DNA from: Burkholderia diffusa
Lineage (GTDB): Bacteria > Pseudomonadota > Gammaproteobacteria > Burkholderiales > Burkholderiaceae
DNA: 64,000 nt
Assembly (NCBI RefSeq): GCF_902499115.1
Contig: NZ_CABVPN010000001.1
Coordinates: 340,626 to 404,625 of the forward strand
Direction: 5' to 3'
Both the position numbers and the translations under genes were made by a program. The notes under the pieces were generated by a model. The model searched no databases and was not told the origin of the DNA. It saw only the letters and a program-made list of their open reading frames with translations. The stretch's first letter is position 1; each line of letters begins with the position of its first letter. Shown here piece by piece: positions 8,088-18,332 of this stretch.

Positions 8088-8624
8088 ATGAACACCACGC
8101 CTCCCGCCCAGCGCCGCACCGGCCCCGCCCGCTATATCGTCGCGGCCGTCGTCGTCGCGGCCATCGCCGTTGCCGGCTTCTTCGCGTTCAACGGCAAGTC
8201 CACCGTGCCGGACGCCACGTTCACGCTGCTGTCGGGCCAGAAGGTGTCGACGGCCGGCGACCTGAAAGGCAAGGTCTACCTCGTGAATTTCTGGGCGACG
8301 AGCTGCGCGACCTGCATGCAGGAAATGCCGCAGATGGTCGATACCTACAATCGCTTCAAGGGCCAGGGGCTGGAATTCGTCGCGGTCGCGATGAACTACG
8401 ATCCGCCGATGTACGTCGCGAACTACGCGCAGACGCGCCAGCTGCCGTTCAAGGTCGCGCTCGACGACGGCAGCGTCGCGAAGCAGTTCGGCAACGTGCA
8501 GCTCACGCCAACGACCTTCGTCGTCGACAAGGACGGCAAGATCCTGAAGCGCTACGTCGGCGCCCCGCAATTCGCGGAACTCGACGCGCTGCTCAAGAAG
8601 GCGCTCGACGGCAACGCGGCCTGA
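8088..8624 (+). CDS. TlpA-family membrane-anchored thioredoxin-like protein
   Basis: Predicted periplasm-facing thiol-disulfide protein of 178 residues. A single N-terminal membrane anchor (about residues 15-33, AAVVVAAIAVAGFFAF) is followed by a thioredoxin fold with the redox motif Cys73-Ala-Thr-Cys76 in FWATSCATCMQEMP. A cis-proline region (LTPTTFVVD) lies near residue 143. TlpA/ResA-like proteins reduce thiols, often during cytochrome c maturation, but no such genes are adjacent. A TAAAAT hexamer at 8017-8022 may be its -10 element. Confidence 0.88.
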   Translation: MNTTPPAQRRTGPARYIVAAVVVAAIAVAGFFAFNGKSTVPDATFTLLSGQKVSTAGDLKGKVYLVNFWATSCATCMQEMPQMVDTYNRFKGQGLEFVAVAMNYDPPMYVANYAQTRQLPFKVALDDGSVAKQFGNVQLTPTTFVVDKDGKILKRYVGAPQFAELDALLKKALDGNAA

Positions 8625-8675
8625 GCGCCGCACGACAGGACTCGCGGGGGCGTCCACTGCGCCCTGCTCCGCACC

Positions 8676-8721
8676 ACGGACCGCCCGACCGGCCAGCCCG
8701 GTTCCGCGGTCCGTCTCTTTT
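8676..8721 (+). terminator. Terminator of the TlpA-like gene
   Basis: ACGGACCGC and GCGGTCCGT form a perfect 9-bp stem around a 21-base loop that can itself fold. A CTCTTTTTC run follows. It sits between the TlpA-like gene and the convergent dctD and abuts the dctD stop. Confidence 0.65.
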
Positions 8722-10077
<1,356 letters not shown>

Positions 10078-10168
10078 CTTGGTCACTTGCTCCTGACAGG
10101 CCGCGCGGCGCGGGTGCGCGCGGCTCTCGTTGATGCCGGTCGTGCGGCGAACGGGTTTGCGGCGAGTC

Positions 10169-12064
10169 CTAGTGCGAGCCCGCCGGCTCGGACACCGAGT
10201 CCGGATGATGCGTGCGCGCGCGCCGCAGCGTCAAGACGAACAGCGCGCCGCCGGACGGTGCATTGCGCGCGGTCAGCGCGCCGCCCGCGTCGCTCGCGAT
10301 CGACGACGAGATCGCGAGGCCCAGCCCGAGCCCGCGCCCCATTTCCTTGGTCGTGAAGAACGGCTCGAACAAGCGTGGCAGCAAGTCGGGCGCGATGCCG
10401 GAGCCGTTGTCGCGTACCTCGATCGCGAGCGTCGCGACCGACACCGCGATCGTCACTTCGATTGCCGGTGCCGCGACGCCCGCGACCGCGTCGAGCGCGT
10501 TGCCGAGCAGGTTGATCAGCACCTGTTCGAGACGCAAGTCCTCGCAGCGGGCGACGAGTTCCGGATAGTCGCCCGCGAGGTCGAGCGGCGCATCCTGCGC
10601 GGGCGATACGGTCGCATCCTGCAGCGTCAGCGTGAGCGCGACGCCGTGCAGCCGGTCGCCGAGCAGCGACAGCACGCTGCGCAGCGCGCGCACGACGAGC
10701 GCCCGTTCGTTGCGCGGCTTCGCGCGGCCGACGAACAGCTTCAGCTGGTTGGTGATCTTGCCCATCCGCTCGGTCAGCGCGGCGATCGCCTCGAGGTTTT
10801 CGCGCGCGGCCGCCTGCTCGCCTCGATCGAGCAGCACGCGCGTGTTGTCCGAGAAGCTGCGCAGCGCCGCGAGCGGCTGGTTCAGTTCATGCGTGATGCC
10901 GGCCGCCATCTGGCCGAGCGCGGCGAGCTTGCTCGCCTGGATCAGTTCGTCGTGCGCGGCGCGCAATTCCTGTTCCGCGCGGATCCGGTCGCCGACTTCC
11001 TTCTGCAATTGCTCGTTCGCCTCCGACAGGTCGGCCGTGCGCTCCTCGACGCGCCGGTTCAGCTCGGCATACGCCTGCTGCAGCAGTGCGCGGCCGCGGA
11101 TCATCTCGCGCACGCGTGCGCGGCGCATGCGCCAGTAGAACGCGAGCAAGGCGACCGACACGAAGCCGAAGCCGGTGACGATCGTCGCATTGCGCGCGTC
11201 GGCGTCGATGGGCGCGATCGGCGCGAGCGTCACCAGCAGCCAGTCGGGTTCGCCGATCCGCCGCTTGCTGGCGAGGAAGCGCGGCGCGCGCAGGCCGGGA
11301 CCGAGACGCACGATCTCCGCGTCGGCGTCGAGCACCTGCTCGACGCGCAGCGGCAGCGGCGTGACGGGTTGCTGCGCGTACTGGCGCGTCTCGTAGATCG
11401 ACGCGGCGACGGGCCCCGTCAACGGATGCAGCGTGTGGTATTTCCACGCGGGCACGGACGACAGGAACACGACGCCGTGATCGTCCGCGACGACGAGCGG
11501 CTCGGACGCGTCGGCGCCCTGGAACCATTCGAGATTGAGCTTCACGACGACGACGCCCGCGATCCTGCCGTCGCGCCACACCGGCTGCGAGATGTAGTAG
11601 CCGGGATCGCGCGAGATCGTGCCGATCCCGAAGAAGCGGCCGACCTGGCCGCCCATCGCATCGATGAAATACGGACGAAACTGGTATCCGGTCCCGACGA
11701 AGCTGTCGGGCGCGCGCCAGTTGCTGGCGGCGACGCACAGGCCGTCCGCGCCGATCACGTAGGTGACGGTCGCGTGCGCGTGTTCGTTGAGGTCTTCGAG
11801 ATAGCGGTTCGCGCGCGCGGTGAAATCGGCGCGCTTCGGCTCGGCGAGCAGGTCCAGGACGTACGGGTGGCTGCCGAGCAGATAAGGCAGCGACTCGTAA
11901 CGGTCGAGCGTGCTCTTGAGCGCGTTGGTGGTGCGGTCGGCCCGCACCGCGGCGTTGCGCTGCAGCTCGGCGACGCCGCGCCGCCACGTGATGGTCCACG
12001 TCAGCGCGCACGCCGCCGCGAGCGCGGCGGCAAGCATGACGAGGATGAGCAGGCGGCGCTTCAC
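10169..12064 (-). CDS. dctB: C4-dicarboxylate sensor histidine kinase DctB
   Basis: Membrane sensor kinase for C4-dicarboxylates, partner of DctD. Two membrane segments (about 5-25 and 270-290) flank a periplasmic dCache-like sensor domain. A coiled-coil linker, a HisKA domain with His392 in GITHELNQPLAALRSFSDN, and an HATPase domain (DNGSGIAPDLLPRLFEPFFTTKEMGRGLGLGL) follow. I chose GTG at 12064 because an AGGAAG Shine-Dalgarno lies 8 bases upstream and the protein then opens MKRRLLIL. An ATG at 12178, four bases past the dctA stop, would add 38 residues with no domain. Confidence 0.93.
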   Translation of the reverse strand: MKRRLLILVMLAAALAAACALTWTITWRRGVAELQRNAAVRADRTTNALKSTLDRYESLPYLLGSHPYVLDLLAEPKRADFTARANRYLEDLNEHAHATVTYVIGADGLCVAASNWRAPDSFVGTGYQFRPYFIDAMGGQVGRFFGIGTISRDPGYYISQPVWRDGRIAGVVVVKLNLEWFQGADASEPLVVADDHGVVFLSSVPAWKYHTLHPLTGPVAASIYETRQYAQQPVTPLPLRVEQVLDADAEIVRLGPGLRAPRFLASKRRIGEPDWLLVTLAPIAPIDADARNATIVTGFGFVSVALLAFYWRMRRARVREMIRGRALLQQAYAELNRRVEERTADLSEANEQLQKEVGDRIRAEQELRAAHDELIQASKLAALGQMAAGITHELNQPLAALRSFSDNTRVLLDRGEQAAARENLEAIAALTERMGKITNQLKLFVGRAKPRNERALVVRALRSVLSLLGDRLHGVALTLTLQDATVSPAQDAPLDLAGDYPELVARCEDLRLEQVLINLLGNALDAVAGVAAPAIEVTIAVSVATLAIEVRDNGSGIAPDLLPRLFEPFFTTKEMGRGLGLGLAISSSIASDAGGALTARNAPSGGALFVLTLRRARTHHPDSVSEPAGSH

Positions 12065-12182
12065 GGACGTGACTTCCTGGCGATGCGGATCGCCTATTGT
12101 GTCATAGGGCTCCATATCGCCGCCCGGGCCGCCGCGCGGCGCACCGCCCGCGGGCGGTGCCGCCGCCTGCTCATTCATGACG

Positions 12183-13472
12183 TCAGACGCCGGCCGTCTC
12201 GGTCGTCGCGACCTCGCCGCCGCCCTTCAGCGCCTGGCGCAGCTTGTTGCGGTCGAGCTCCTTTTCCCAGGCCGACACGACGACCGTCGCCACGCCGTTG
12301 CCGACGATGTTGGTCAGCGCGCGGCATTCGCTCATGAAGCGATCGATGCCGAGGATCAGCACCATGCCCGACAGCGGGATCGTCGGCACGACGGCGAGCG
12401 TCGCGGCGAGCGTGATGAAGCCCGCGCCCGTGACACCGCTCGCGCCCTTCGACGTCAGCATCGCGACCGCGAGCAGCGTGAGCTGCTGCATCCACGTCAG
12501 CTCGATGTTGGTCGCCTGCGCGATGAACAGCACGGCCATCGTCATGTAGATGTTGGTGCCGTCGAGGTTGAACGAGTAACCGGTCGGCACGACGAGGCCA
12601 ACCACCGAGCGCGAGCAGCCGGCCTTCTCCAGCTTTTCCATCAGCTGCGGCAGCGCGGCTTCCGACGAGCTCGTGCCGAGCACGATCAGCAGCTCTTCCT
12701 TGATGTACGACACGAAGCGGATGATCGAGAAGCCCGTGGCGCGTGCGATCGCGCCGAGCACGACCAGCACGAACACGACCGCGGTCAGGTAGAACGTGCC
12801 GATCAGCTTGAGCAGCGGCACCAGCGAGCCGACGCCGTACTTGCCGATCGTGAACGCCATCGCGCCGAACGCGCCGATCGGTGCCAGCTTCGTGACGATG
12901 TGCACGATGCCGAACAGCACGCGCGTGAAGCCGTCGATGAAGTCGGTCACGACCTTGCCGCGCTCGCCGAGGTGCGCGAGCACGCTGCCGAACAGCAGCG
13001 CAATCAGCAGGATCTGCAGGATCTCGCCCTGCGCGAACGCATCGACCATCGTGTTCGGGATGATGTGCATCAGGAAGTCGACCGTCGACTGCCCGTGCGC
13101 CTTCGCCGCGTACGACGCGACGGCCTTGCCGTCGAGCGTCGCCGGATCGATGTTGAAGCCGACGCCCGGACGCAGGATGTGCGTGGCCGCGAGGCCGAGC
13201 AGCAGCGCGAAGGTCGACACGATCTCGAAGTACAGCAGCGCCTTGCCGCCGACGCGTCCGACCTTCTTCATGTCCTCCATGCCGGCGATGCCGGTGACGA
13301 CCGTACAGAAGATGATCGGACCGATCACCATCTTGATCAGCTTGATGAAGCCGTCGCCGAGCGGCTTCATGTCGGTGGCGAGCGCCGGGTAGAAGTGGCC
13401 GAGGATCACGCCGACGATGATGGCGAAGATCACCTGCACGTAGAGCACTTTGTAGAAGGGTTTCTTCTTCAC
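12183..13472 (-). CDS. dctA: C4-dicarboxylate transporter DctA
   Basis: Inner-membrane symporter of the DAACS/GltP family that imports succinate, fumarate and malate. The 429-residue length is canonical. It opens MKKKPFYKVLYVQVIFAII. Family signatures include the serine-rich re-entrant loop LGTSSSEAALPQLMEK and VVPTGYSFNLDGTNIYMT. It is followed by dctB and dctD in the same direction and preceded by a sigma-54 promoter about 200 bases upstream, consistent with DctBD control. Confidence 0.97.
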   Translation of the reverse strand: MKKKPFYKVLYVQVIFAIIVGVILGHFYPALATDMKPLGDGFIKLIKMVIGPIIFCTVVTGIAGMEDMKKVGRVGGKALLYFEIVSTFALLLGLAATHILRPGVGFNIDPATLDGKAVASYAAKAHGQSTVDFLMHIIPNTMVDAFAQGEILQILLIALLFGSVLAHLGERGKVVTDFIDGFTRVLFGIVHIVTKLAPIGAFGAMAFTIGKYGVGSLVPLLKLIGTFYLTAVVFVLVVLGAIARATGFSIIRFVSYIKEELLIVLGTSSSEAALPQLMEKLEKAGCSRSVVGLVVPTGYSFNLDGTNIYMTMAVLFIAQATNIELTWMQQLTLLAVAMLTSKGASGVTGAGFITLAATLAVVPTIPLSGMVLILGIDRFMSECRALTNIVGNGVATVVVSAWEKELDRNKLRQALKGGGEVATTETAGV

Positions 13473-13675
13473 GATGGTTCCTGCTGAAGTAGATGAGCCG
13501 ATGGAAACGGCGTCACGCGCGCGGACGAATGTGTCAGGGGAAAAGTTACTCGCCCGCGCGGCTGCCGTGCCGCAACAAGCGATGCCTCAGGACGTCCGGA
13601 GGGAGTGGAAGGCAGTGGTCATCGATTGTCTCCTTGGTTTAATAGTCGGCCGGGGGATGGCCGTGCTTTTCATAT

Positions 13676-13691
13676 TGCAAGGTCGATGCCA
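13676..13691 (-). promoter_or_regulatory. Sigma-54 (-24/-12) promoter of dctA
   Basis: On the minus strand the sequence reads TGGCATCGACCTTGCA, with the invariant GG and GC at correct spacing and two mismatches to TGGCACG-N4-TTGCW. The start point would be near 13665, leaving a leader of about 190 bases before dctA. DctD/RpoN activation of dctA is established in rhizobia and pseudomonads. Confidence 0.85.
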
Positions 13692-13750
13692 GGTGTCCGG
13701 AACCCCTCAAGCCGTTGTTTTCATTGTATTTCTCATAATGCGGCAGGCAA

Positions 13751-13774
13751 GGAAATCCGGGATTCCGGATTTCC
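13751..13774. promoter_or_regulatory. Inverted repeat upstream of dctA, candidate DctD site 1
   Basis: GGAAATCCGG and CCGGATTTCC form perfect 10-bp arms around GATT. The centre is about 98 bases upstream of the predicted dctA start point. It shares the core TCCGG-N4-CCGGA with the neighbouring dyad. Confidence 0.55.
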
Positions 13775-13780
13775 GGAAAA

Positions 13781-13806
13781 CATCCGTCCGGCGATCCGGA
13801 CGGATG
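13781..13806. promoter_or_regulatory. Inverted repeat upstream of dctA, candidate DctD site 2 or actP terminator
   Basis: CATCCGTCCGG and CCGGACGGATG form perfect 11-bp arms around CGAT. The centre is 31 bases (about three helical turns) from the first dyad and about -129 from the dctA start point. Read on the minus strand it lies 20 bases past the actP stop and is followed by TTTT, so it could instead, or also, terminate actP. Confidence 0.5.
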
Positions 13807-13825
13807 GGGCATTTCATCTGACGAA

Positions 13826-15517
13826 TCAGTGCTGCACGGCTTCACCGGCCAGCACGCCCGTCTGCGCATAGAACTCCTGCCGCGCGAAGGCCTCGCGTTC
13901 GCGCCGCGCGCGCTCGCCGCGGTCCGCGAGCGAGCCGACGACGATCCCGAAGAACGCGAGCGGCACCGACACGAGCGCCGGGTTGTCGAGGAACACCGGC
14001 GCATGCGCGTGGTGCAGCACGTCGACCCACACCGACTTCGACAGCACCGTGAGCGCCACCGCCGACGCGAGGCCCAGGCTGCCGCCGAGCACCGCGCCGC
14101 GCGTCGTCATCCCGCGCCAGAAGATCGACATCGCGAGCACCGGGAAATTGGCGCTGGCGGCCACCGCGGCGACGAGGCCGACCATGAACGCGACGTTCAC
14201 GTGCTCGAACAGGATCGACAGCGCGATCGCGACCGCGGACAGCCCGATCGTCGCCGCGCGCGAGATGCGCATTTCCAGCCGCTCGTCGGGCTTGCCGCGC
14301 GCCCACATCTGCGCGTACAGGTCATGCGAGATCGTGGTCGCGCCGGCGAGCGTCAGCCCGGCGACCACCGCGAGGATCGTCGCGAACGTGACGGCCGCGA
14401 TGAAGCCGTAGAACCAGTTGCCGCCGACCGCCTGCGCGAGCTTCACCGCGACCATGTTGGAGCCGCCGAGCAGGTCGTGCGTCAGGTTGAAGGTGCCGTT
14501 CGCGCCGAGCTTGAAGAACTCGGGATGCTGCGCGAGCAGCACGATCGCGGAGAAGCCGATCACGAAGGTCAGCAGGTAGAAGTAGCCGATGAAGCCGGTC
14601 GCGTAGAGCACCGACTTGCGCGCCTCCTTCGCGTTCGGCACCGTGAAGAAGCGCATCAGGATGTGCGGGAAGCCGGCCGTGCCGAACATCAGCGCGATGC
14701 CGAGCGACAGCGCGTTGGCCGGATCGCGGATCAGCTTGCCGGGCCCCATGATGCCGAGCGCGCCCGGATGCACGGCCACCGCACGGCGGAACATCTCGTC
14801 GATGCTGAAGCCGAATTCGGCGAGCGCGAGCAATACGAGCAGCGTCGCACCGCACAGCAGCAGCACGGCCTTGATCACCTGCACCCAGGTGGTCGCGGTC
14901 ATCCCGCCGAAGAACACATACACGACCATCAGCACGCCGACGATCAGCTCGGCCGTGCCGTACGACAGCCCGAACAGCAACTGGATCAGCTTGCCCGCGC
15001 CGACCATCTGCACGACCAGGTACAGCACGACGATCGTCAGTGCGTTCGCGGACGTCAGTAGCCGGATCGGCCGCTGCGCGAAGCGGTACGCGACGACGTC
15101 GACGAACGTGAACTTGCCGAGGTTGCGCAGCGGCTCGGCGATCAGGAACATCACGAACGGCCAGCCGACCAGGAAGCCGATCGAGTAGATCAGTCCGTCG
15201 AAGCCGAACATGAACACCATCCCCGACAGCCCGAGGAACGACGCGGCCGACATGTAGTCGCCCGCGATCGCGAGCCCGTTCTGCAGCCCGGTGATGCCGC
15301 CGCCGGCCGTGTAGAAGTCGCGCGTCGAGCGCGTGCGGCGCGCGGCCCAGCGCGTGAGCGCGAGCGTCGCGAACACGAACGCGAAGAACATCGCGATCGC
15401 GACCGGGTTCAGCTCGACCTTGTCGGGCATCGGCCCCGCGACGGCGCTCGCGTGCACGGTGCAGGTGGAGAAAACGAGAACGGCCAGCGCGCCGAGCGCG
15501 CTCGAGATGCGTCGCAT
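13826..15517 (-). CDS. actP: Cation/acetate symporter ActP
   Basis: Sodium:solute symporter (SSS family) for acetate and other short monocarboxylates in the inner membrane. The 563-residue product has a cleavable-looking N-terminus (MRRISSALGALAVLVFSTC, then HASA) and about 13 membrane segments. The SSS signatures TAGGGITGLQNGLAIAGDYMSAASFLG and GTAGFPHILMRFFTVPNAKEARKS are present. The start at 15517 has a GGAGG-type ribosome site and follows the DUF485 stop by 11 bases; the upstream in-frame extension overlaps DUF485 and is rejected. It is co-transcribed with DUF485, the standard yjcH-actP arrangement; no acs gene is adjacent. Confidence 0.95.
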   Translation of the reverse strand: MRRISSALGALAVLVFSTCTVHASAVAGPMPDKVELNPVAIAMFFAFVFATLALTRWAARRTRSTRDFYTAGGGITGLQNGLAIAGDYMSAASFLGLSGMVFMFGFDGLIYSIGFLVGWPFVMFLIAEPLRNLGKFTFVDVVAYRFAQRPIRLLTSANALTIVVLYLVVQMVGAGKLIQLLFGLSYGTAELIVGVLMVVYVFFGGMTATTWVQVIKAVLLLCGATLLVLLALAEFGFSIDEMFRRAVAVHPGALGIMGPGKLIRDPANALSLGIALMFGTAGFPHILMRFFTVPNAKEARKSVLYATGFIGYFYLLTFVIGFSAIVLLAQHPEFFKLGANGTFNLTHDLLGGSNMVAVKLAQAVGGNWFYGFIAAVTFATILAVVAGLTLAGATTISHDLYAQMWARGKPDERLEMRISRAATIGLSAVAIALSILFEHVNVAFMVGLVAAVAASANFPVLAMSIFWRGMTTRGAVLGGSLGLASAVALTVLSKSVWVDVLHHAHAPVFLDNPALVSVPLAFFGIVVGSLADRGERARREREAFARQEFYAQTGVLAGEAVQH

Positions 15518-15528
15518 GTCGGCCTCCG

Positions 15529-15834
15529 TCACGAACGTTGCAGGATCGCGTCGACGCGGCGGTCGAACGCACGGTTCGCGCGCAGCACGTAGCACGCGGT
15601 CAGTCCGATCGCGACCAGGATGATCGCGACGCCCGCGACGATCCCGACCGTGGTCGTCGCGCCGCGGTACAGCGGCGCGGCCAGCACGTGCGGCGCGAGC
15701 GCGACGAGCAGGATGAAGCCGTAGTAGGTGGCGATCATCAGCGCCGTCAGCGTGAAGCTGAAGCGGCGTCGGGCACGCACGAGCTGCTGGTAGTCACGGC
15801 GCGCCGTGACCGATTCGATGAAGGAATGCTGCAT
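15529..15834 (-). CDS. yjcH: DUF485 membrane protein (YjcH-like)
   Basis: Inner-membrane protein of 101 residues with two membrane segments (about 26-48 and 58-84) and a basic C-terminus. It resembles E. coli YjcH, encoded beside actP and thought to accompany the symporter; its biochemical role is unknown. GGAGA stands 4 bases before the ATG. It is the first gene of the pair. Confidence 0.9.
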   Translation of the reverse strand: MQHSFIESVTARRDYQQLVRARRRFSFTLTALMIATYYGFILLVALAPHVLAAPLYRGATTTVGIVAGVAIILVAIGLTACYVLRANRAFDRRVDAILQRS

Positions 15835-15936
15835 GGTGTCTCCAATGTCCCCTCGTCGTTCGCGAGGCGTGTCTTATGGATGGTCGGCGCGCGTCGACTG
15901 CTCCGCCCGCGCCGCGGCGGCAATACATGAAACGCG

Positions 15937-17142
15937 CTACACGACGCGATCCGCATGCAGCCGCGCCAGGTCGTCCGGCGACAGCCCGAGCCAGCTACCG
16001 AGCACGTCGTCCGTATCGGCGCCGAGCACGGGCGGCGCACCGCGCACCGGCAGGCGCGCGCCGTCGAAGCGATACGGCGGCGCGAGCACGTCGACGCCGC
16101 CCGCGACCGGATGCGGCTGCCGCGTGACGAGCCCCGCACGGGTCGCGCGCTCCGACGTCAGCGCGTCGTGCAGCCCGAGCACCTCGCCGCACGGAATGCC
16201 CGCATCGGCGAGTGCCGCGAGCAGCATCGCGCGCGGCCGCCGCGCGAGCTCGCCCCGAATCTCCGGCAGCAGCGCGGCGCGGTTCTCCGAACGGCCGAGG
16301 TTGGTCCTGTAGCGGTCGTCCGCGGCGAGGTCGGGCCGCTCGATCGCGTCGCAAAAACGCGCGAACTGCGTGTTGTTGCCGACCGTGATCACGAGCGGAC
16401 CGTCGGCCGCGTCGAACACGCCGTACGGCACGATCGACGGATGCGCGTTGCCGTAGCGCGGCGGATCCTCGCCCATCAGCAGCGCGTCGAGTCCGTAGTA
16501 CGCGGTGATCATCAGCCCGCAGTCGAACAGCGCCATCTCGATGCGCCGTCCGCGCCCCGTCGCATGGCGCTCGTACAGCGCGGCGAGGATCGCCTGCGCC
16601 GAATACATGCCGGTGAACAGGTCGACCGCCGCGACGCCGAATTTCAGCGGCGGCTGGCCGGCCTCGCCGTTCAGCGCCATCAGCCCCGCCTCGCCCTGCA
16701 CGACGAGGTCGTAGCCGGGCCGCGCGGCCTCCGGGCCCGAGCGGTCGTAGCCGGAAATCGCGCAATGCACGAGCCGCGGATTCAATTCGGCCAGCGCGTC
16801 GTAGCCGAGGCCGAGCTTCTCCGCGCCGCCGAACTTGAAGTTGTGGATCAGCACGTCGGCCTGCGCGGCTAGCTCGCGCGCGATGCGCTGCCCCTCTTCG
16901 GTCTGCAGGTCGACGCAGATCGACCGCTTGCTCCGGTTCACGCTGTTGAAGTAGGTCGTCTCGGTCGCGCCGATCCGCAGCCCCCAGTCGCGCGTGTCGT
17001 CGCCGCGCACCGGATGCTCGACCTTGATCACGTCCGCGCCGAAATCGGCGAGCACCATCGCGCTCCACGGGCCCGCGAGCACGCGCGAGAAATCGAGCAC
17101 CTTCACGCCGGCCAGCGGCAATGCGCGCGGGTCGTTCGTCAT
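15937..17142 (-). CDS. CaiB/BaiF family (class III) CoA-transferase
   Basis: Transfers CoA between an acyl-CoA donor and a carboxylic acid, probably activating the substrate of the adjacent acyl-CoA enzymes. The 401-residue length is typical. Family features include LPLAGVKVLDFSRVLAGPW, FGADVIKVEHPVRGDDTRDWG and the probable catalytic aspartate segment GYDLVVQGEAGLMALNGE near residue 157. The start at 17142 is set by AGGAG 7 bases upstream; an ATG 15 bases earlier would lie within that ribosome site. It is the last gene of the operon. The true acid substrate is unknown. Confidence 0.92.
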   Translation of the reverse strand: MTNDPRALPLAGVKVLDFSRVLAGPWSAMVLADFGADVIKVEHPVRGDDTRDWGLRIGATETTYFNSVNRSKRSICVDLQTEEGQRIARELAAQADVLIHNFKFGGAEKLGLGYDALAELNPRLVHCAISGYDRSGPEAARPGYDLVVQGEAGLMALNGEAGQPPLKFGVAAVDLFTGMYSAQAILAALYERHATGRGRRIEMALFDCGLMITAYYGLDALLMGEDPPRYGNAHPSIVPYGVFDAADGPLVITVGNNTQFARFCDAIERPDLAADDRYRTNLGRSENRAALLPEIRGELARRPRAMLLAALADAGIPCGEVLGLHDALTSERATRAGLVTRQPHPVAGGVDVLAPPYRFDGARLPVRGAPPVLGADTDDVLGSWLGLSPDDLARLHADRVV

Positions 17143-17172
17143 CCTTGTCTCCTCCATTCGCGTCGTATGCCT

Positions 17173-18318
17173 TTACTGTTTCGACAGCGCGATGTAGCGC
17201 GCGAGATGGTGATCCTCGTCGCCGAGCTGGTGATCGATCATCACGAGCCGCTTCGCGTAATGCGACAGCGGCAGCTCCCATGTCATCCCGATCCCGCCGT
17301 GCAGCTGAATGCTTTCCTCGGCGACCAGCGTGCCGATCCGGCCGATGCTGTATTTCGCCGCTGCGAGCGCGCGCTCGCGCACCACACGCGGCGCATCGAG
17401 CTGCGCGGCCGCATTGATCACCGCCGAGCGCGCCTGCTCGACTTCGAGCAGCAGATCGGCCATCCGGTGCTGCAGCGCCTGGAAGCTGCCGATCGGCAGC
17501 CCGAACTGCTTGCGCGTGCGCAGGTAGTCGAGCGTCGCGTCCTTCGCGACGTCCATCGCGCCGAGCGCCTCCGCCGACAGCGCGAGCAGCCCGTAGCCGA
17601 GCACGCGTTCGAGTAGTGCCGCGCCCGTTTCGCCGTCGAGCGCATCCGGCGCGCCGAGCGCGGCATCGGCCGGCAGCGCGACACGCTCGAAGCGCACTTC
17701 GGCCGCGCGGCCGCCGTCGATCTTCCGGTAGTCGCGCAGCGACACGCCCGGCGCGTCGGCCGGCACGACGAACAGGCCGATGCCCGCCGCGTCGTCGTCG
17801 CGTCCCGACACGCGCGCGCTCACGACGAAGAACGCCGCCTGCGCGGCCTGGTCGACGACGCCCTTCGCGCCCGTCAGCACCCAGCCATCGCCGGCACGCT
17901 CGGCGCGTGTGCGCACGGTCGTCAGTTCGTAGTGCGAGCCCGGCTCGTCGTGCGCGAACGCGGCGCTCGCGCGGCCGTCGATCAGCGCGGCAAGCCGTTC
18001 ACGATGCGCGGCGCCGCCGGCGAGCGACAACGCGCGGCCCGCGAGCAGCGCGCCGAGGAACGGCTCGACGACGAGCCCGCGCCCGAGGCATTCGAACACC
18101 ACGGCGATGTCGAAGCCCGCGCCGCCGAAGCCGCCGTCGGCTTCGGGAAACAGCGCGCCGACCGCGCCGAGTTCGGCGAAGCGCTGCCACATCGCGCGAT
18201 CGAATCCGTCGGCCGACTGCGCGATGCGGTCGCGCACCGGGAACGCATACTGTTCGGCGATGAAGCGGTTCAACGTGTCCGCCAGCATCCGGCGGTCTTC
18301 TGTGTGCTGGAAATCCAT
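17173..18318 (-). CDS. Acyl-CoA dehydrogenase, small/non-canonical subunit
   Basis: Flavin acyl-CoA dehydrogenase homologue of 381 residues. N-terminal, middle and C-terminal domains are recognisable (MDFQHTEDRRMLADTLNRF; RTRKQFGLPIGSFQALQHRMAD). The C-terminus reads EESIQLHGGIGMTWELPLSHYAKR and then ends. It lacks the usual EGT.QIQ-type segment that carries the catalytic Glu of medium-chain dehydrogenases. This pattern resembles one subunit of the heteromeric FadE pairs of steroid degraders. It lies 14 bases downstream of a second, dissimilar dehydrogenase, so a joint enzyme is plausible. Substrate unknown. Confidence 0.9.
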   Translation of the reverse strand: MDFQHTEDRRMLADTLNRFIAEQYAFPVRDRIAQSADGFDRAMWQRFAELGAVGALFPEADGGFGGAGFDIAVVFECLGRGLVVEPFLGALLAGRALSLAGGAAHRERLAALIDGRASAAFAHDEPGSHYELTTVRTRAERAGDGWVLTGAKGVVDQAAQAAFFVVSARVSGRDDDAAGIGLFVVPADAPGVSLRDYRKIDGGRAAEVRFERVALPADAALGAPDALDGETGAALLERVLGYGLLALSAEALGAMDVAKDATLDYLRTRKQFGLPIGSFQALQHRMADLLLEVEQARSAVINAAAQLDAPRVVRERALAAAKYSIGRIGTLVAEESIQLHGGIGMTWELPLSHYAKRLVMIDHQLGDEDHHLARYIALSKQ

Positions 18319-18332
18319 CGTCGCGTTCCTCG

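Larger units (their letters stand above)
13473..13825. other. dctA-actP intergenic region
   Basis: This 353-base gap carries the dctA leader, the sigma-54 promoter and the two inverted repeats described separately. An additional TTCCGGAA palindrome at 13771-13778 overlaps the first dyad's right arm. No open frame here is convincing. Confidence 0.6.

Noticed and set aside
13781..13806. Calling the distal dctA dyad solely a terminator
   Set aside because: Its T-run is only four bases, and it shares its core and phase with the neighbouring dyad, so an enhancer role was kept as the main reading.
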